Translations under genes and position numbers: made by a program | Part shown: positions 43,860 through 55,264 of the stretch, piece after piece | Position numbering within the stretch: the first letter of the stretch is position 1 | Layout of the letters: each line of letters opens with the position of its first letter | The notes under the pieces: generated by a model | What the model saw: only the letters and a program-made list of their open reading frames with translations | Databases searched by the model: none | Told to the model about the DNA's origin: nothing | Assembly (NCBI GenBank): GCA_019802505.1 | Contig: JAFMOC010000011.1 | Coordinates: forward strand, 1,505,001-1,569,000 | Reading direction: 5' to 3' | Length of the DNA stretch: 64,000 nt | Origin: Corydoras sp. C115 | Lineage: Eukaryota; Chordata; Actinopteri; Siluriformes; Callichthyidae

Positions 43860-44890
43860 TATCATATATAATGTTGTTTATTTTTATACATTGTATATTT
43901 TTATGTAAATTTTTTGTGCATATAAAAAGATGATGTTTTTGCTTACTTCAAAAAAATGTGTGATTTGGTCTTTATTATTACATTTTTTTCATAAATGTCC
44001 TCGAAATACAATGAATGAATGAATACAATTGAAACAAGAAGATTGAGCTTACATGATAGAAGACACAAATAGAGGACGAGACAGGGAACAACATGGTACA
44101 TCAGTAAAACCTGGCACCCAACAGCACATCTAAATGTTTAAACATCTCCTCCCAACCTCCCACATCAAAACCATGCAAATAACTTTAAATAACTAAAAAA
44201 AATAAATATAAGAGGAATAGTAGGAAAAAAATATAGCAACCCAAATGAGTGAAATGAGAATGTTGGAGATAAGGAGTAAATGATTTACAGGAAAAATTAT
44301 ACTGACACAAATACTGACAGTAAACAGACACATCTGTCTGCCAAAAGGCAGAAATGAGAGCAGCGATTTCTGTGACATAACAGAATCTGACAAATCATCT
44401 GATAATAAATCCTAATCAACTGTGGCCAAAAGACCAAACAATTTGACCTGACTACTGGGAAACTTTATGGTCAGAGGTTACTCCTACTTCAGAGATGGCA
44501 AAACATGGTTGGTGGGCTTGAGGTTCTGGAGAGCCAGATATTAAAACACCACTGTCCAACACCGCCTCAGCATTTATAACAGAGGTGCTCGTGCTAGGAT
44601 TCTGTTTCTGTGGCAACCCTCTGCTGATTGGTAACTAGGCGACCAGAGCATGCCTGCACAAAGCTTGTGACAGCATTAAAATCATTATGTCAAAAAATGT
44701 CAGACCAGGACAGATCCTTCATATAAAAGTTGATGAGTATTTAAGGAGGCTTTTAATAGACTATTTCCTGCATTCCACTGCAGTTGCGATGTACAGCACT
44801 GATTATAGAAATCAAAGCTAATGTTTTCTTCTTTCTTCTAAATAAAACTATGGAAAGCCCTTCAATTAAAAATACTACTGATAAATCGTT
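43860..44890. other. no gene; possible regulatory patch near 44.6 kb
   Basis: gtttctgtggcaac (44604-44617) resembles an RFX X-box and is followed at 44627 by an inverted CCAAT (attgg). Otherwise AT-rich and unremarkable. Confidence 0.25.
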
Positions 44891-44894
44891 AGTT

Positions 44895-45027
44895 GCATGA
44901 TGACCCAATAGGTAGCACTGTCACCTCAAGGCAAGACAATCATGGAGTTGATGCACGAGGGCAGCCTGGAATCTTTCTAGGTAAAGTTTGCATGTTCTCC
45001 CAATGTCTGCATGCGTTTCCTCCAAGC
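44895..45027 (+). repeat. old SINE, 5' part, interrupted by a hAT element
   Basis: gtagcactgtcacctcaagg to catgcgtttcctccaag; the copy continues at 46321. Confidence 0.75.
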
Positions 45028-46320
45028 CAGGGGTCTCAAACTCAAATTACCTGGGGGCCACTAACCAGGCTGTGTTTTTGATGAGGGGCCAGATTAAAGA
45101 ATTGCAACAAAAAGCAGTGGGAAAATGGAAAATCAACTATTTATATAATAACTATGTACACATATTGTAATTCAAATATATTTTGTACATTCAAATACAT
45201 TCAGTGTTTGCTCAGTGCTCGCTACCAGAAACTTGACAGTGCTTCCTCTGACACAAATGAGCCACATTTGCTTTAAGTGAGTTTGCAGTGGACACTCTGA
45301 TAATGGACTGGAGATGGGCATCGGTCAGTCTGGATCTGTGCTTGGATTTATTAAATTTTACAGTTGAGTTTTTCACACATATATGTACTTTTTTTCCAAG
45401 TCAACTTTTATTTTTTGAAAGTTTCGAAAGTGACATTTTTGCTAACAAAATGTTTTTGATGGGAATGGTGAGCGCAAGCGTAGCGTAGTGTCACATCCAC
45501 CTTACATTCTGTACCTGCTATTCCCCTTCCTGCCACTGGTGGCGCTCGGAGTTGTTCTCCAGAGTTCTGATTACTACTTTCTGTTTATCTCTCTATCTCG
45601 CTGTTCGGTTGGGTTGGCTGTTTGCGTCTGATCTTTGTTAATGCGCTCCCCTGCTATCTTCTTTTTTATGGATTACCTCTCTGGAGAGTTCGGTTTCCCG
45701 AGTGTCAGCGATCATCTTCATCGTGGCGTTACACCATCAGTACGTTTACTGGGGTTTGAGCGCTCTTTTTAATAAACCAGTTGTAGAATGTTGTGCTGTA
45801 ACATGGGCACTATGCTTAAGGTATTCGTTGCGGGTGGACGAATAAAGGTGTGACACACGAGATACATGTACGATACATGAGGAAAAGAGTAAAGCGATTC
45901 GGAGTTACTATTACTACACGAGTCTGTGTCTTTCATTAGCACCAGCGACACATCTACAGCAGTGTTATACTGTTCATTGACTTTGGCTTCGTTTCTGAGC
46001 ACAACCCGTTACACGCAGAGACGTGCAGCTTACGAGTGGGTTGGGCTTACGCAGCAGACGCTAATCACCAGGCAACCAGGCACCAGGCACAAAAATAAAG
46101 ACAACACACAGACACACACAAACACCACATTACAAATTAAGATAAAATATAAAAATTATATTATATAACATAATAATGTATAAATAATTAAACCAAATTG
46201 CAGGCCAGATTATTATTATAAATTTTTTTTTTAGTGCTTATTTTGTTAACCCGTGAGGGGCCGTATAAGGCTGCATTGCGGGCCACATCCGGCCCGCGGG
46301 CCGGCACTTTGAGACCCCTG
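45028..46320. mobile_element. non-autonomous hAT-type transposon (1.29 kb)
   Basis: The ends are caggggtctcaaa and, at the other side, tttgagacccctg, inverted repeats of 13 bp. The flanking 8-bp duplication is ctccaagc (45020-45027) against ctccaagg (46321-46328). The subterminal GC-rich part (gggccacatccggcccgcgg) is typical of fish hAT families. No transposase frame remains. The interior 45490-46020 has another texture, with aataaacc and aataaagg signals, and may be a separate insertion. Confidence 0.88.
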
Positions 46321-46510
46321 CTCCAAGGGCTCCAGTTTCCTTTTACAGTCCAAACACTGGTGAACTGCAGATACGAAACTGTCCATGTGTGTCAGTGTGT
46401 GTTGTTCCTTTTTATGTGATAGACTGACAATGTTTGCCTGTCCTGCATCCTATGAGCGCTGGGGTAATGTCTATTTGACCCTGATTAAAATGAATAGGTA
46501 AAATTATAAG
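46321..46510 (+). repeat. old SINE, 3' part after the hAT insertion
   Basis: ggctccagtttccttttacagtc... to accctgattaaaatgaatagg, following on from 45027. Confidence 0.7.
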
Positions 46511-46549
46511 GAATTGACTAAGTGAATAAAAGCTGGTTGCTTAGAATGC

Positions 46550-47050
46550 AAAGATCCGATCTTTAATTGGATGTCCGCCTTCCTTACCAACATATCTGTT
46601 TGGATGAAGTCATCTCAAATTAAATTTGGCAAAAACAGAGCTTCTCATAAGTGCAGCTAAATGCTCAATCCATCATGACCTGACCTTCCAAATTGATGGC
46701 GCCACAATCCCTCCAACCGACTCATAATTGGATTCATAATAGACACACACATCTTAAACTATATGATTAGGTCACTAAAACTGCCCATTTCTGCAGATTC
46801 GGGAAGATCAGACATTTCTTGACTGAACATCCTACTCAGCTTTCAGTCCAAGCCCTTATCTTATGCTGGCACAATGACTGTAATGCATTGCTTGCTCGTC
46901 TCCCACCTTGCACTATTGGGCCTCTACAACTGATTCCAAACTCTGCAGCCTGACTTGTGTTTAACCAACCCTAGCAAACCCATGTCACTCTCTCCATTAG
47001 TTCCCTGTAGCTGCTCGCATTCAATACAAGGCACTGACTCTGGCCTATAT
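46550..47050 (+). mobile_element. L2-type LINE fragment
   Basis: Reads NISVWMK, then PDLPN-WR (cf. LTFQIDGSTI), matching in order the minus-strand L2 protein at 3573-4895. Many stops and deletions. Confidence 0.75.
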
Positions 47051-47594
47051 ATATAAGTATAATGTTTCTTTGTTAAAACAAAATTATTTATGGATCTTCA
47101 TAAATGCAGAATGCTGTTAATGATGGAAAACACTAATAATGAAATATTAATATAGTATAGAAATAAACACAATACAAACCCGTTAAATGAACAAATTGTG
47201 GGATGGAGCTCCAATATCTGAAAGTTGTGGCTATTTGTTAAGGTGTTTAAGACTACACAGTGATTCAACATTTAGAAGTAAAATAAGCTGTCCCTGTTTA
47301 ACAACACGGAGGAGTGCCAGACTGGGAAATTGCAGCACTTATGTTAAGTTCAGAATCATTCCAGTGATGCATGATGGACTGCTATTCTGGGCATTGGCTT
47401 AGAAAAGCAAAGGGCATAGTTTTACACAATTCTGTTTTGTCCAGGAACCAGCTCAGGTATTGAAACATGTCAGCATAAGCATTAATGCACTGTTCAATTC
47501 ACCTACAAAGCAGGGAAATGGGTACCACTCTATATAGTGAGTAAATACTTTCCTAACAATATAAATTCACCCTTTTCACAAAGTCTAAGCGTGT

Positions 47595-47993
47595 ATGTGT
47601 GTGTTCGCACACACGGACAGCATGACTAACAGTTATAGCACAAGGTTAGAGGGCTTTACTGTTAACAATGTCAGATCTCATGACAGACATATTAAGAGCA
47701 AAACCAAAGAAACAAACAGCACTCTGGAGCTAGACAAACACGTGGCACAGATGGAGCTTCAATGTGAGGGGAAAATTTATACTGAATACGGAGAAAAGAA
47801 AACCCAAAAGGAAGGCACAGCATGGCATCAACACTTAGGAGCAGTTTTGACATGTTTTGGTTCAGACCCAATGCTGCAGTCTGCTGCAGTGCAGATGATG
47901 TCATCTCAACCTGCTGCTGTGAGCACGCTCAGAAAGCCATGCATGTTCACTGCAGAGGCAGAGGGACTAATAGGAGGGGCTAACAAGAAATAA
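47595..47993 (+). other. 132-codon open frame, unrecognised
   Basis: Begins MCVFAHTDSMTNSYSTRLEG, is hydrophilic and rich in Lys/Thr/Glu up to about residue 75, then Gln/Ala/Ser-rich. It lies on the strand opposite camta1 and contains tgatgtcatc (CRE/ATF-like) near 47897. I do not know a family for it. It may be an intronic conserved element that happens to be open. Confidence 0.2.
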
Positions 47994-48167
47994 GCATGGG
48001 TATAAAGAGAGCTACCAATCAGAATAGAGGCCACATTGTGATGTAAACATCAGCCTCCAGGTTTTGCCTAGTAAAGCAAATTGTTAATGTCTTCAACAAA
48101 TAAGGAAAATGTAAAATCCTTTACTCCTAATCAAGCTGCTTTATATCTGAAAAAGACAATTTACATA

Positions 48168-48340
48168 AGCTCTGGGGATTCCAGGTTTGAATCCCAATCT
48201 GGGTGGAGTTTAACTGTTCTCCCCGTGTCCTCTGGTTTCCTCCCACAGTCCAAAAACATGGATTCAAGGTAAATTGAATGCTTTAAATTGCCCCCCACAA
48301 CCCTAGTAGAGGATTAAGTGGAACATAATGAATGAAAAAA
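48168..48340 (+). repeat. tRNA-derived SINE, truncated and deleted
   Basis: Starts at the box B side (ggattccaggtttgaatccc) and jumps from aaattgcccccc to acaaccctagtagagg. Confidence 0.8.
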
Positions 48341-48344
48341 TAGA

Positions 48345-50060
48345 TTTCCATATATGAGCACCTAAATGTTTACCATCATGAATATTCCTCAGAAATAAAC
48401 TAATGTTTAAATTAATGCATGTCACCAATAAAGTGATTTGGACAAAGCTGTTGGTCTTGATTCTGTAGGTACATTAGAATACCATCAGCTGCTTTTTTCT
48501 GAGTAATAGACATGTGCTTCATCTCAAGTGGCATTACTTTTCTATCTCTTGGGATCCAGGACTTGCCCATACTGATTTGGGCTGTCACATTAACACATCC
48601 TCCAACTCCCACTTTAAAACCTCATGCCATCTGCTGCAGCTGCTAAGATACTGACCAGGCTACATCAAGGCACTTTGAATTTGCTTTCTGCTATGAAAGT
48701 GACTCACTATTTTTGGCCTAGGTATATAAGAAATGAGACAATGAAGATAAATAAATTTGCTAAAAATCCATGAAGCCTACACTCTGTACATTGTGTTTTT
48801 TCAGACGTATTTTGTTGATTGTTGCTCACTATAGCTTTACAGTTTCTGTATTGCAACTACACTAAATAGTCATGTGTGGCAGGATCAAAGAGATGCCAAG
48901 GGGACAGAAAGTCAAAAACTCATAGGGGATAGATGTTATTTAGAGGAAATAAAACATTTGATTATGTTGTCTTGGGCATTGTAACATTTTGTATGGGACA
49001 AAACTCAATATTATTTAATAAAATGACAGACTGGTTAATCAGAATTGAAAATGCATGTTTGCTTTAACCCTGTAAAGTTCCTTGAAGAGGTGAAAAAAAT
49101 CTGAATATTAATATACAGTCATTTTGTTGTAGCTTTATAATTTACAGCCAGCTACATTTAAACATTTCTTCATGTCCAAGCATAGCCACATAAAACAAGA
49201 AGAAATATAATAGTTATATATTCAAAGATGAAAATTATTGTCTTACTTAAAACTTAGGTAATACGTTTTACTTACAAGGAGGTTAAAAAGCCCTCACAGA
49301 GAATGGATGGCCAGCGTCATACCTTGGTTCAACCTTAAGCTGTGGTAAAACTATTTTTATTAATAAACATCAAAACATCTAAAGTGCACAAAATAATTTA
49401 AACACTGAAAGGTAAAATAAAGCAATTAGGCATAAAAGGGAGTACATTATTGTGAAAAAATCCCAGGAAAGAGGTGTTATTAAGCTTGACACGTAACTGA
49501 GTACCATTACACTTCTTTCCCGTGATTTCTTCACAATAATGCACAACCTCGAGTTCAATTATTGCTTTTATAAAATGGTTACAAACACACAATAATAAAA
49601 AAAAAAATAATAAACTGGTCTTCCGCTACGTGATCTAGTCAGTTTTATAAATTTTATATAAATTTTATAAAAATACTATTTGCTGAGTAACAGGTTTCCG
49701 GTTTCTCTAACAATCAAATACTTCCATCTAGTGTCCAAACTTCAGAACACAGTTAATTAAATTAATTAAATTAGATTTAAGGATTGAAACTACCCGTTTC
49801 ATAATTCTACTTATTAATGCTGTAACAAGGATACAAATATGAACCTGGATAAGGTGATTTTTTTTTAAACTTGGGTATAAATAGCAAGCAAAATTGATCA
49901 GTTATTTCAGTGGGTTATTTCAATTAGGTCTTAGGTGCAGTGCTTGACTGGAGCACATCATTAATTTTTCAACCCACTAAATTACAACAGGTTTTTGTTT
50001 TAAAACCTATGTGGAGCTCTTTGTTTGCTGGATATATGATGCGCCCTACATCATGGATAT
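48345..50060. other. no gene recognised
   Basis: 48412-48612 on the minus strand is open (PRDRKVMPLEMKHMSITQKK) and could be a retrocopy fragment. Otherwise AT-rich. Confidence 0.3.
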
Positions 50061-50061
50061 A

Positions 50062-50139
<78 letters not shown>
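50062..50139. repeat. (AT)n microsatellite
   Basis: About 38 AT units. Confidence 0.99.
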
Positions 50140-50141
<2 letters not shown>

Positions 50142-50539
50142 TCATATTATATATCCCCATTGAACTTTTTAAAGTATTCATTTTTTCCTTTTATACAAAG
50201 CATATATATCCCTTAATGTCCCTTATCCAACTAAGTAAAACTAAAACCTGTGCCTGTGTGAGCCTTCACTTGTGTCCACTTAACCAAACAATAATAATTC
50301 ATCGGTGGAGGATAAAATGAAATCTGCTAATGGATGAAGCATTTTAAAAAAACCTTAGTGCTGAGATTGGGATGTACTCAGAGACAGACTTGTCTACAGC
50401 ACCATCTGCAGAAGTGTGGGAGAGGCACTTAAGGCCTTTTTTGAGTGACCATATCAAGACTGCTCTAATTCCAACTGCATTGCAGCATTTTTCCTGTCCA
50501 GAGATAAGCTTTGCAAAAGTCAAATTCATAGAAGATACT

Positions 50540-50830
50540 CTAAATGGACAAGGGTATATGGACACCTACACAAGCTTTATGCCATTCCTATTTTAAGTTG
50601 CATCAATCCTGCAGCTAACACAGCTTCCGCTTTTTAGGAAATGATTTCTACATGGTTTTGAAATATGTTTGTTGGAAATGTTGACTATTCATTCAGAAGA
50701 GCATTTCTAAGGTCAAATAATGTCAACTGATGTTGGGAAAGAGGGTTTGAGTCATAATAGTAGTTCATCCTGAAGGCGTTTAAAGAGGTTAATGTCAGAC
50801 AGATTTGGTTCGTTTTTTTTACAACAAGGT
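50540..50830 (-). mobile_element. DNA transposon remnant (Tc1-class)
   Basis: Starts ggtatatggacacctacacaag and runs through tcaatcctgcagctaacacagcttccgc, a terminal stretch shared by many teleost copies. It shows the opposite end orientation to the relic at 54840-55260. Confidence 0.5.
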
Positions 50831-50914
50831 TATTAGAGGTTATTTGAAGGTGAAATTAGAGCTGTGATGGCAGTTAAATGTGACTGGGTGGTCTGTTTAA
50901 TTTAAAGAACAGGG

Positions 50915-51148
50915 ATCTATCAAGATCAATCTATCGTTCACCAGACCAGTGCTAAATGGTGGAACGATCTTCCCAACTCTATCCGCAAGGCTGAGTCACT
51001 TGGCATTTTAAAAAAACATCTTAAAACACACTAATTCCGCAAGCACTTGCTATAAAAAAAGAAACAACAGCTATACTGTATTATAATCAAACCTGATCAT
51101 TATCCAATATGGCTTTTGTGTCCTTTACTGACTTGTGTTGTTCTCTTG
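50915..51148 (+). mobile_element. L2-type LINE 3' end, split by a SINE
   Basis: gctaaatggtggaacgatcttcccaactct reads AKWWNDLPNS as in the L2 at 3573-4895. The 3' box (gggataaaagcatctgctaaat) resumes at about 51490, after the SINE. Confidence 0.85.
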
Positions 51149-51159
51149 TTTGTAAGTTC

Positions 51160-51474
51160 ATTCATTCATTTATTCTCTTCTGCTTAATCCTCTACTAAGG
51201 TCACAGAGGGGTTCCTCATGCCATACAGGAGAGAATGTTTCGGGTACTGGGCAGATTCACGCAGGACAGGGCACACTCACTCACACAGACACACACAGAC
51301 ACACTCTACATGGGGTAATTTGATGGATTTTTGGACTGTGGGAGGAAACCCGGACAACCTGGAGGAAACCCACGCTAACATGGGAGAAGATGGAAACTCC
51401 ACCCATATTGGGATTCGAACATGAATCCCCAACGCTGAGAGATGAATGTGCTAACCACTAACCACCATGCTGCC
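51160..51474 (-). repeat. tRNA-derived SINE nested in L2
   Basis: Target duplication tttgtaagtt (51149-51158) against tttgtatgtt just after the head. Confidence 0.85.
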
Positions 51475-51914
51475 ACCATTTGTATGTTGTTGGGATAAAA
51501 GCATCTGCTAAATAAGTCAATGTAATGAAAATGTAAATCAAATTGTGTTTATGAAAACCTATCAGGAAGTACGAAAAACAAGATTTCTGTGGACTTTAGA
51601 AAAAAAGCTATTGCTCATCATCATTGGAAAAGGTTATAAGGTTGGACAGCTTGGATGTCACCAACCCACATTCGCATAGCTGACATATTGTTCTAATAAC
51701 ATTTGGGCTCCATCTTTAGCAAACTGTAGATAACCAGTACATTTTTAGCTTTAGAGAGCAGCAGCTTTTTTCTCCCAACCCTGCTGTGTGCTATGCTACG
51801 CTACACTATTGTTCTCCAGAGGGTCATGAACAATATTATTACACTATAAGAGAAAGGCTTTTACTTGCTTAGAAGTTACCACGGGTTCCCTTATGGTCTT
51901 TTACTTTTACACGC

Positions 51915-52147
51915 CTTATCTTTCACTTAATCCTCTACTAGGGTTGCTGGGGGGTTCCCTATGCCCATTCAGGAAAGAAAGTTTCCCTTAAATCCATATT
52001 TTTGGACTATGGGAGGAAACCTGAGAACCCAGAAGACACCCAAGGGAACATGGGGAGAACATGGAAAGACCACCCAGATTGTGATTCAAACCTGGATCCC
52101 CAGCGTCAAGAGGCGAACGTGCTAACCACTAAGCCACCGTGCCGCCC
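51915..52147 (-). repeat. tRNA-derived SINE with central deletion
   Basis: Both ends are present (ttaatcctctactagggttgc; ctaagccaccgtgccgccc), while the part with the gattggcgccc motif is missing. Confidence 0.85.
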
Positions 52148-52149
52148 TA

Positions 52150-52910
52150 TTTTTGTATATATATATTTTTGTAACTTAGTAATAAAATAGAGGTACATTT
52201 TCCTCAGCAAGACTACTGCATAATTAAAGTGACTACAATATATTAGAAACATGTTTTTTTTCATGTTTAGCAACTAAGGGGTACTATTGGAAGCTTTAAA
52301 GTTAAAAGGTTTATAAGCATTTCAAACAGATACTAAGCAAATAATGGTTATAAGTTATGTGTTTCTGCATTGTGGCAAATTACATACAAATCCAGAGACG
52401 ATGCAAGGCCAAAATTGTTAGTAGACTGGATACAAACATTCTTGTGAAGTAGACTAGATTATCGCACATGAACGCTATATGGGTAATGGGTGTCTTTTAT
52501 AACACTGGTATTTAGAGAAGCATTCCCCTGTGATTTAAGCTTCTTGTTTGACATAAGCTGGTATTTAGAGGACCAGACATTGCCCTTTTGGCATACACTC
52601 TCACAGCTGAGTCAACTATCTGTATTTGCTTTCACATTTGCATCTAGTGACTACAGGGACCAGCTGGAAATAAAACTGTCCATGGTCAGCAGAACAGAAA
52701 AAAAAACATTGCATAAGTCCTTGCAGAGTAGAACAGTGTACATTAAAGTTTATTAATGCAGACATGGAACTACATAGCAGAAAATCAATATACAGTAAAC
52801 TCACTGCTCTATATATATATATGTGTGTGTGTAGTGATTCAAACATTTTTCCTTGGTGTGCATATGCATGCCACTTGTTCAAAAGTCTTACATTTAAACG
52901 TCACATGAAT
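52150..52910. other. no gene recognised
   Basis: A short (AT)(GT) tract at 52811-52833; the rest gives only unrecognised short frames. Confidence 0.4.
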
Positions 52911-52914
52911 TCTA

Positions 52915-53095
52915 TAGGGTGGCATGGAGGAGTAGTGGTTAGCACACCAACCCCTCAGTGCTGGGGATTTGAATTTCAATCTGGATTGATGCCCTGTCCT
53001 GGTTGCCTATGCCCTGGAACATTCTCTCCTGGATGGGCATGTGGAACCCCGCAGGGACCCTAAGAAAGGATTAAGTGGAAGATGATGAGATGAGG
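52915..53095 (+). repeat. tRNA-derived SINE, internally deleted
   Basis: Head ggtggcatggaggagtagtgg and tail ggattaagtggaagatgatg, with the middle lost. Confidence 0.82.
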
Positions 53096-53279
53096 TATAT
53101 TCTGAATATCCCCAGTTTTGTAAATACCTATTGATTCATGATAATGTCTCTAAGTCTGTCTTATATTTATTATTCATGTGGTTATGACAACTAAAGCAAT
53201 GTTGTTATTATTATTAGAGAAGCCCTTGTTAATGCTAGCTGGTCATTCTGAACATATTAGTAGGTGTGTATAATTGGCA

Positions 53280-53735
53280 ATGTTGAGTTGGTGATCTGGA
53301 ATAGTCTCTGTCTGTTTCTTTTGAGGTGTTGTCAGCTCTTCATCTATGGCTCTGCCGAAGTATTACAGCTATGACAATTAGCTGTAGTGCTTGGATGAAA
53401 CCTGGAATTATATTGGACTGGCAGTCTTGTAGGATGCCCTTAATGGACTTAAATAATTTTCCAATTGTTAAATACAGACACCTCATCACCACACAATCTG
53501 TACAAGGCTGTCATACTCTGTTTATGCTGCCGGGCCGCTAGAGGAGGATAAGTCCCCCACTGAGCCTTGGTCCTCCAAAGCTTTATTCCTTAAAAAAAAC
53601 AATACAACAGTTTTTTTTCTTGCCACTGTTGCTTCGGCTTGCTTTTTGGGGGTTTAAAGGCGTAGAACACTTTAAAGCTGCTTTGTGACAATGTACTATT
53701 GTAAAAATAGCTATATCAATAAATTACTTGGACTT
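53280..53735 (+). repeat. teleost interspersed repeat, longer copy of the 10.1-kb one
   Basis: Shares ttttgaggtgt, gccgaag, attggactggcagtc, gctgccgggcc and the end tgtactattgtaaaaatagc with 10120-10412, plus an extra aaagctgctttgtgac block. Confidence 0.65.
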
Positions 53736-53739
53736 AATG

Positions 53740-54835
53740 CAGCTAGTTTTTCATTGACTGGGCAGCCTAACATTAATCTTAGCTGGATCTGGGTTGAATT
53801 TTGTCCACTCAAATATTTTGACTGGTAGATCTTTTCTTTATTTTTATGCTTTTTCTATGCGCATTAAGAATCTGTTATATAATTACTGATTTGTTTGTGT
53901 ATTTATATAGCACTTTTTCCTAATAGCACATTTATATTGCATTTAACAACTTTCCCGCTCTGTTGCACTTTAGCCTTCATACAAAGTTAACAAAAACATA
54001 TTAAAAACATATTCCTCTATATGATTGTTTCTCTGTATTTTACAAGTTACCAGAAATAGAAACAATGTTTCCTGCTTAAAACTGGACCTAAAAATAGATT
54101 CTCCATATATTTTATGCTTAAGCTTAATGTAGTAGACAGACATATTTGTGACATTACTGAATCATGCTGCCGTGCGTCTGGTGGGTAGACAAGCACTGAC
54201 TAAAGAGACTTTGATCAGCTCCGGCCTTCTATGTCACTGACTGAACGTAATACAGTGGACCCATGGGTAAAGTCATGGTAAAGTGAATGCCTATAATAGA
54301 TTTAACAGAATGGTATTATTTATTAATAAGCACAGTGCTGTAGCAAAGGCAGTTGATTTCAGAGTCATTCAGCTAAATTACACATTTGGCTACAGTCCAA
54401 AAGATTGCTTAACAGTCTAACAATATTATACATTGCTAATTAAAAGAAATTATGTCTCTTATAGTGATTTAAGATTGTTTTCTTCCTGCCGAACTTAAAA
54501 TATACTAAGGTAAGTTTTTACGGGTGCTTAAAACATTAACATATACATTAAAACAACATATTTTGCAATTTCTAAAACTTAAAAATCAACAGAAACTACT
54601 TAAATACTGATTTTACTGCAACATACTTAACTTTAAAATGAATTTACATGGTTAAAACATTAGCAGAAAGTCAAAAGTTTACCTTACTAGCAGTGTCAAT
54701 CGTATATAGACTTTGTAGGCAGCCAAAATATAAAAATGGGCATTAACAATCAGGCTACTATTGGATTTATGGGTTAAGATTTTTTTCCCACCCTTTGTCC
54801 CAATATTTACAAACACTATATAAATAAACCCAATG
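53740..54835. other. AT-rich, no gene recognised
   Basis: Nothing beyond short AT-driven frames on either strand. Confidence 0.4.
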
Positions 54836-54839
54836 GCAC

Positions 54840-55260
54840 ATCATTCACATATCATTGAATTTAGAAGTTTTATTCAGTCTCTTTCAGCAATATCCATCTG
54901 CGACAGAGTAGGGCATCTGGATGCTTTTAAATCAGGAAGAATAGTTTGAAGAAACTATACTTCTCTGCACAAAATGAATGTATGGCAATGCACAATCCGT
55001 AAAGCACAGTTGGTTGAGTCTGGTGTGGGAGACCTTAATTCACTTCATAGCCATCAAACACATTGGGAATAAACTAGAATAAGGATTGCAATCTTGTTCA
55101 ACATTAATGCCTTATAAATGCTCATCTGAATAAAAAGGCAACACTTCACATAGCCACATTCTAACATCCTATAGAACATCCTATCCCAAAGAGTTAAGGG
55201 AAAGAAAATCAGGTCAAAAGAGCAGGATAACAAAAGCTTGTGTAGGTGAAATATGAATGT
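54840..55260 (+). mobile_element. DNA transposon remnant (Tc1-class)
   Basis: cttcatagccatcaaacac, gggaataaactagaataagg, tcttgttcaacattaatgcc and gcttgtgtaggtg follow the order of a transposase C-terminus and end common in fish genomes. No open frame is left. Confidence 0.5.
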
Positions 55261-55264
55261 ATCC

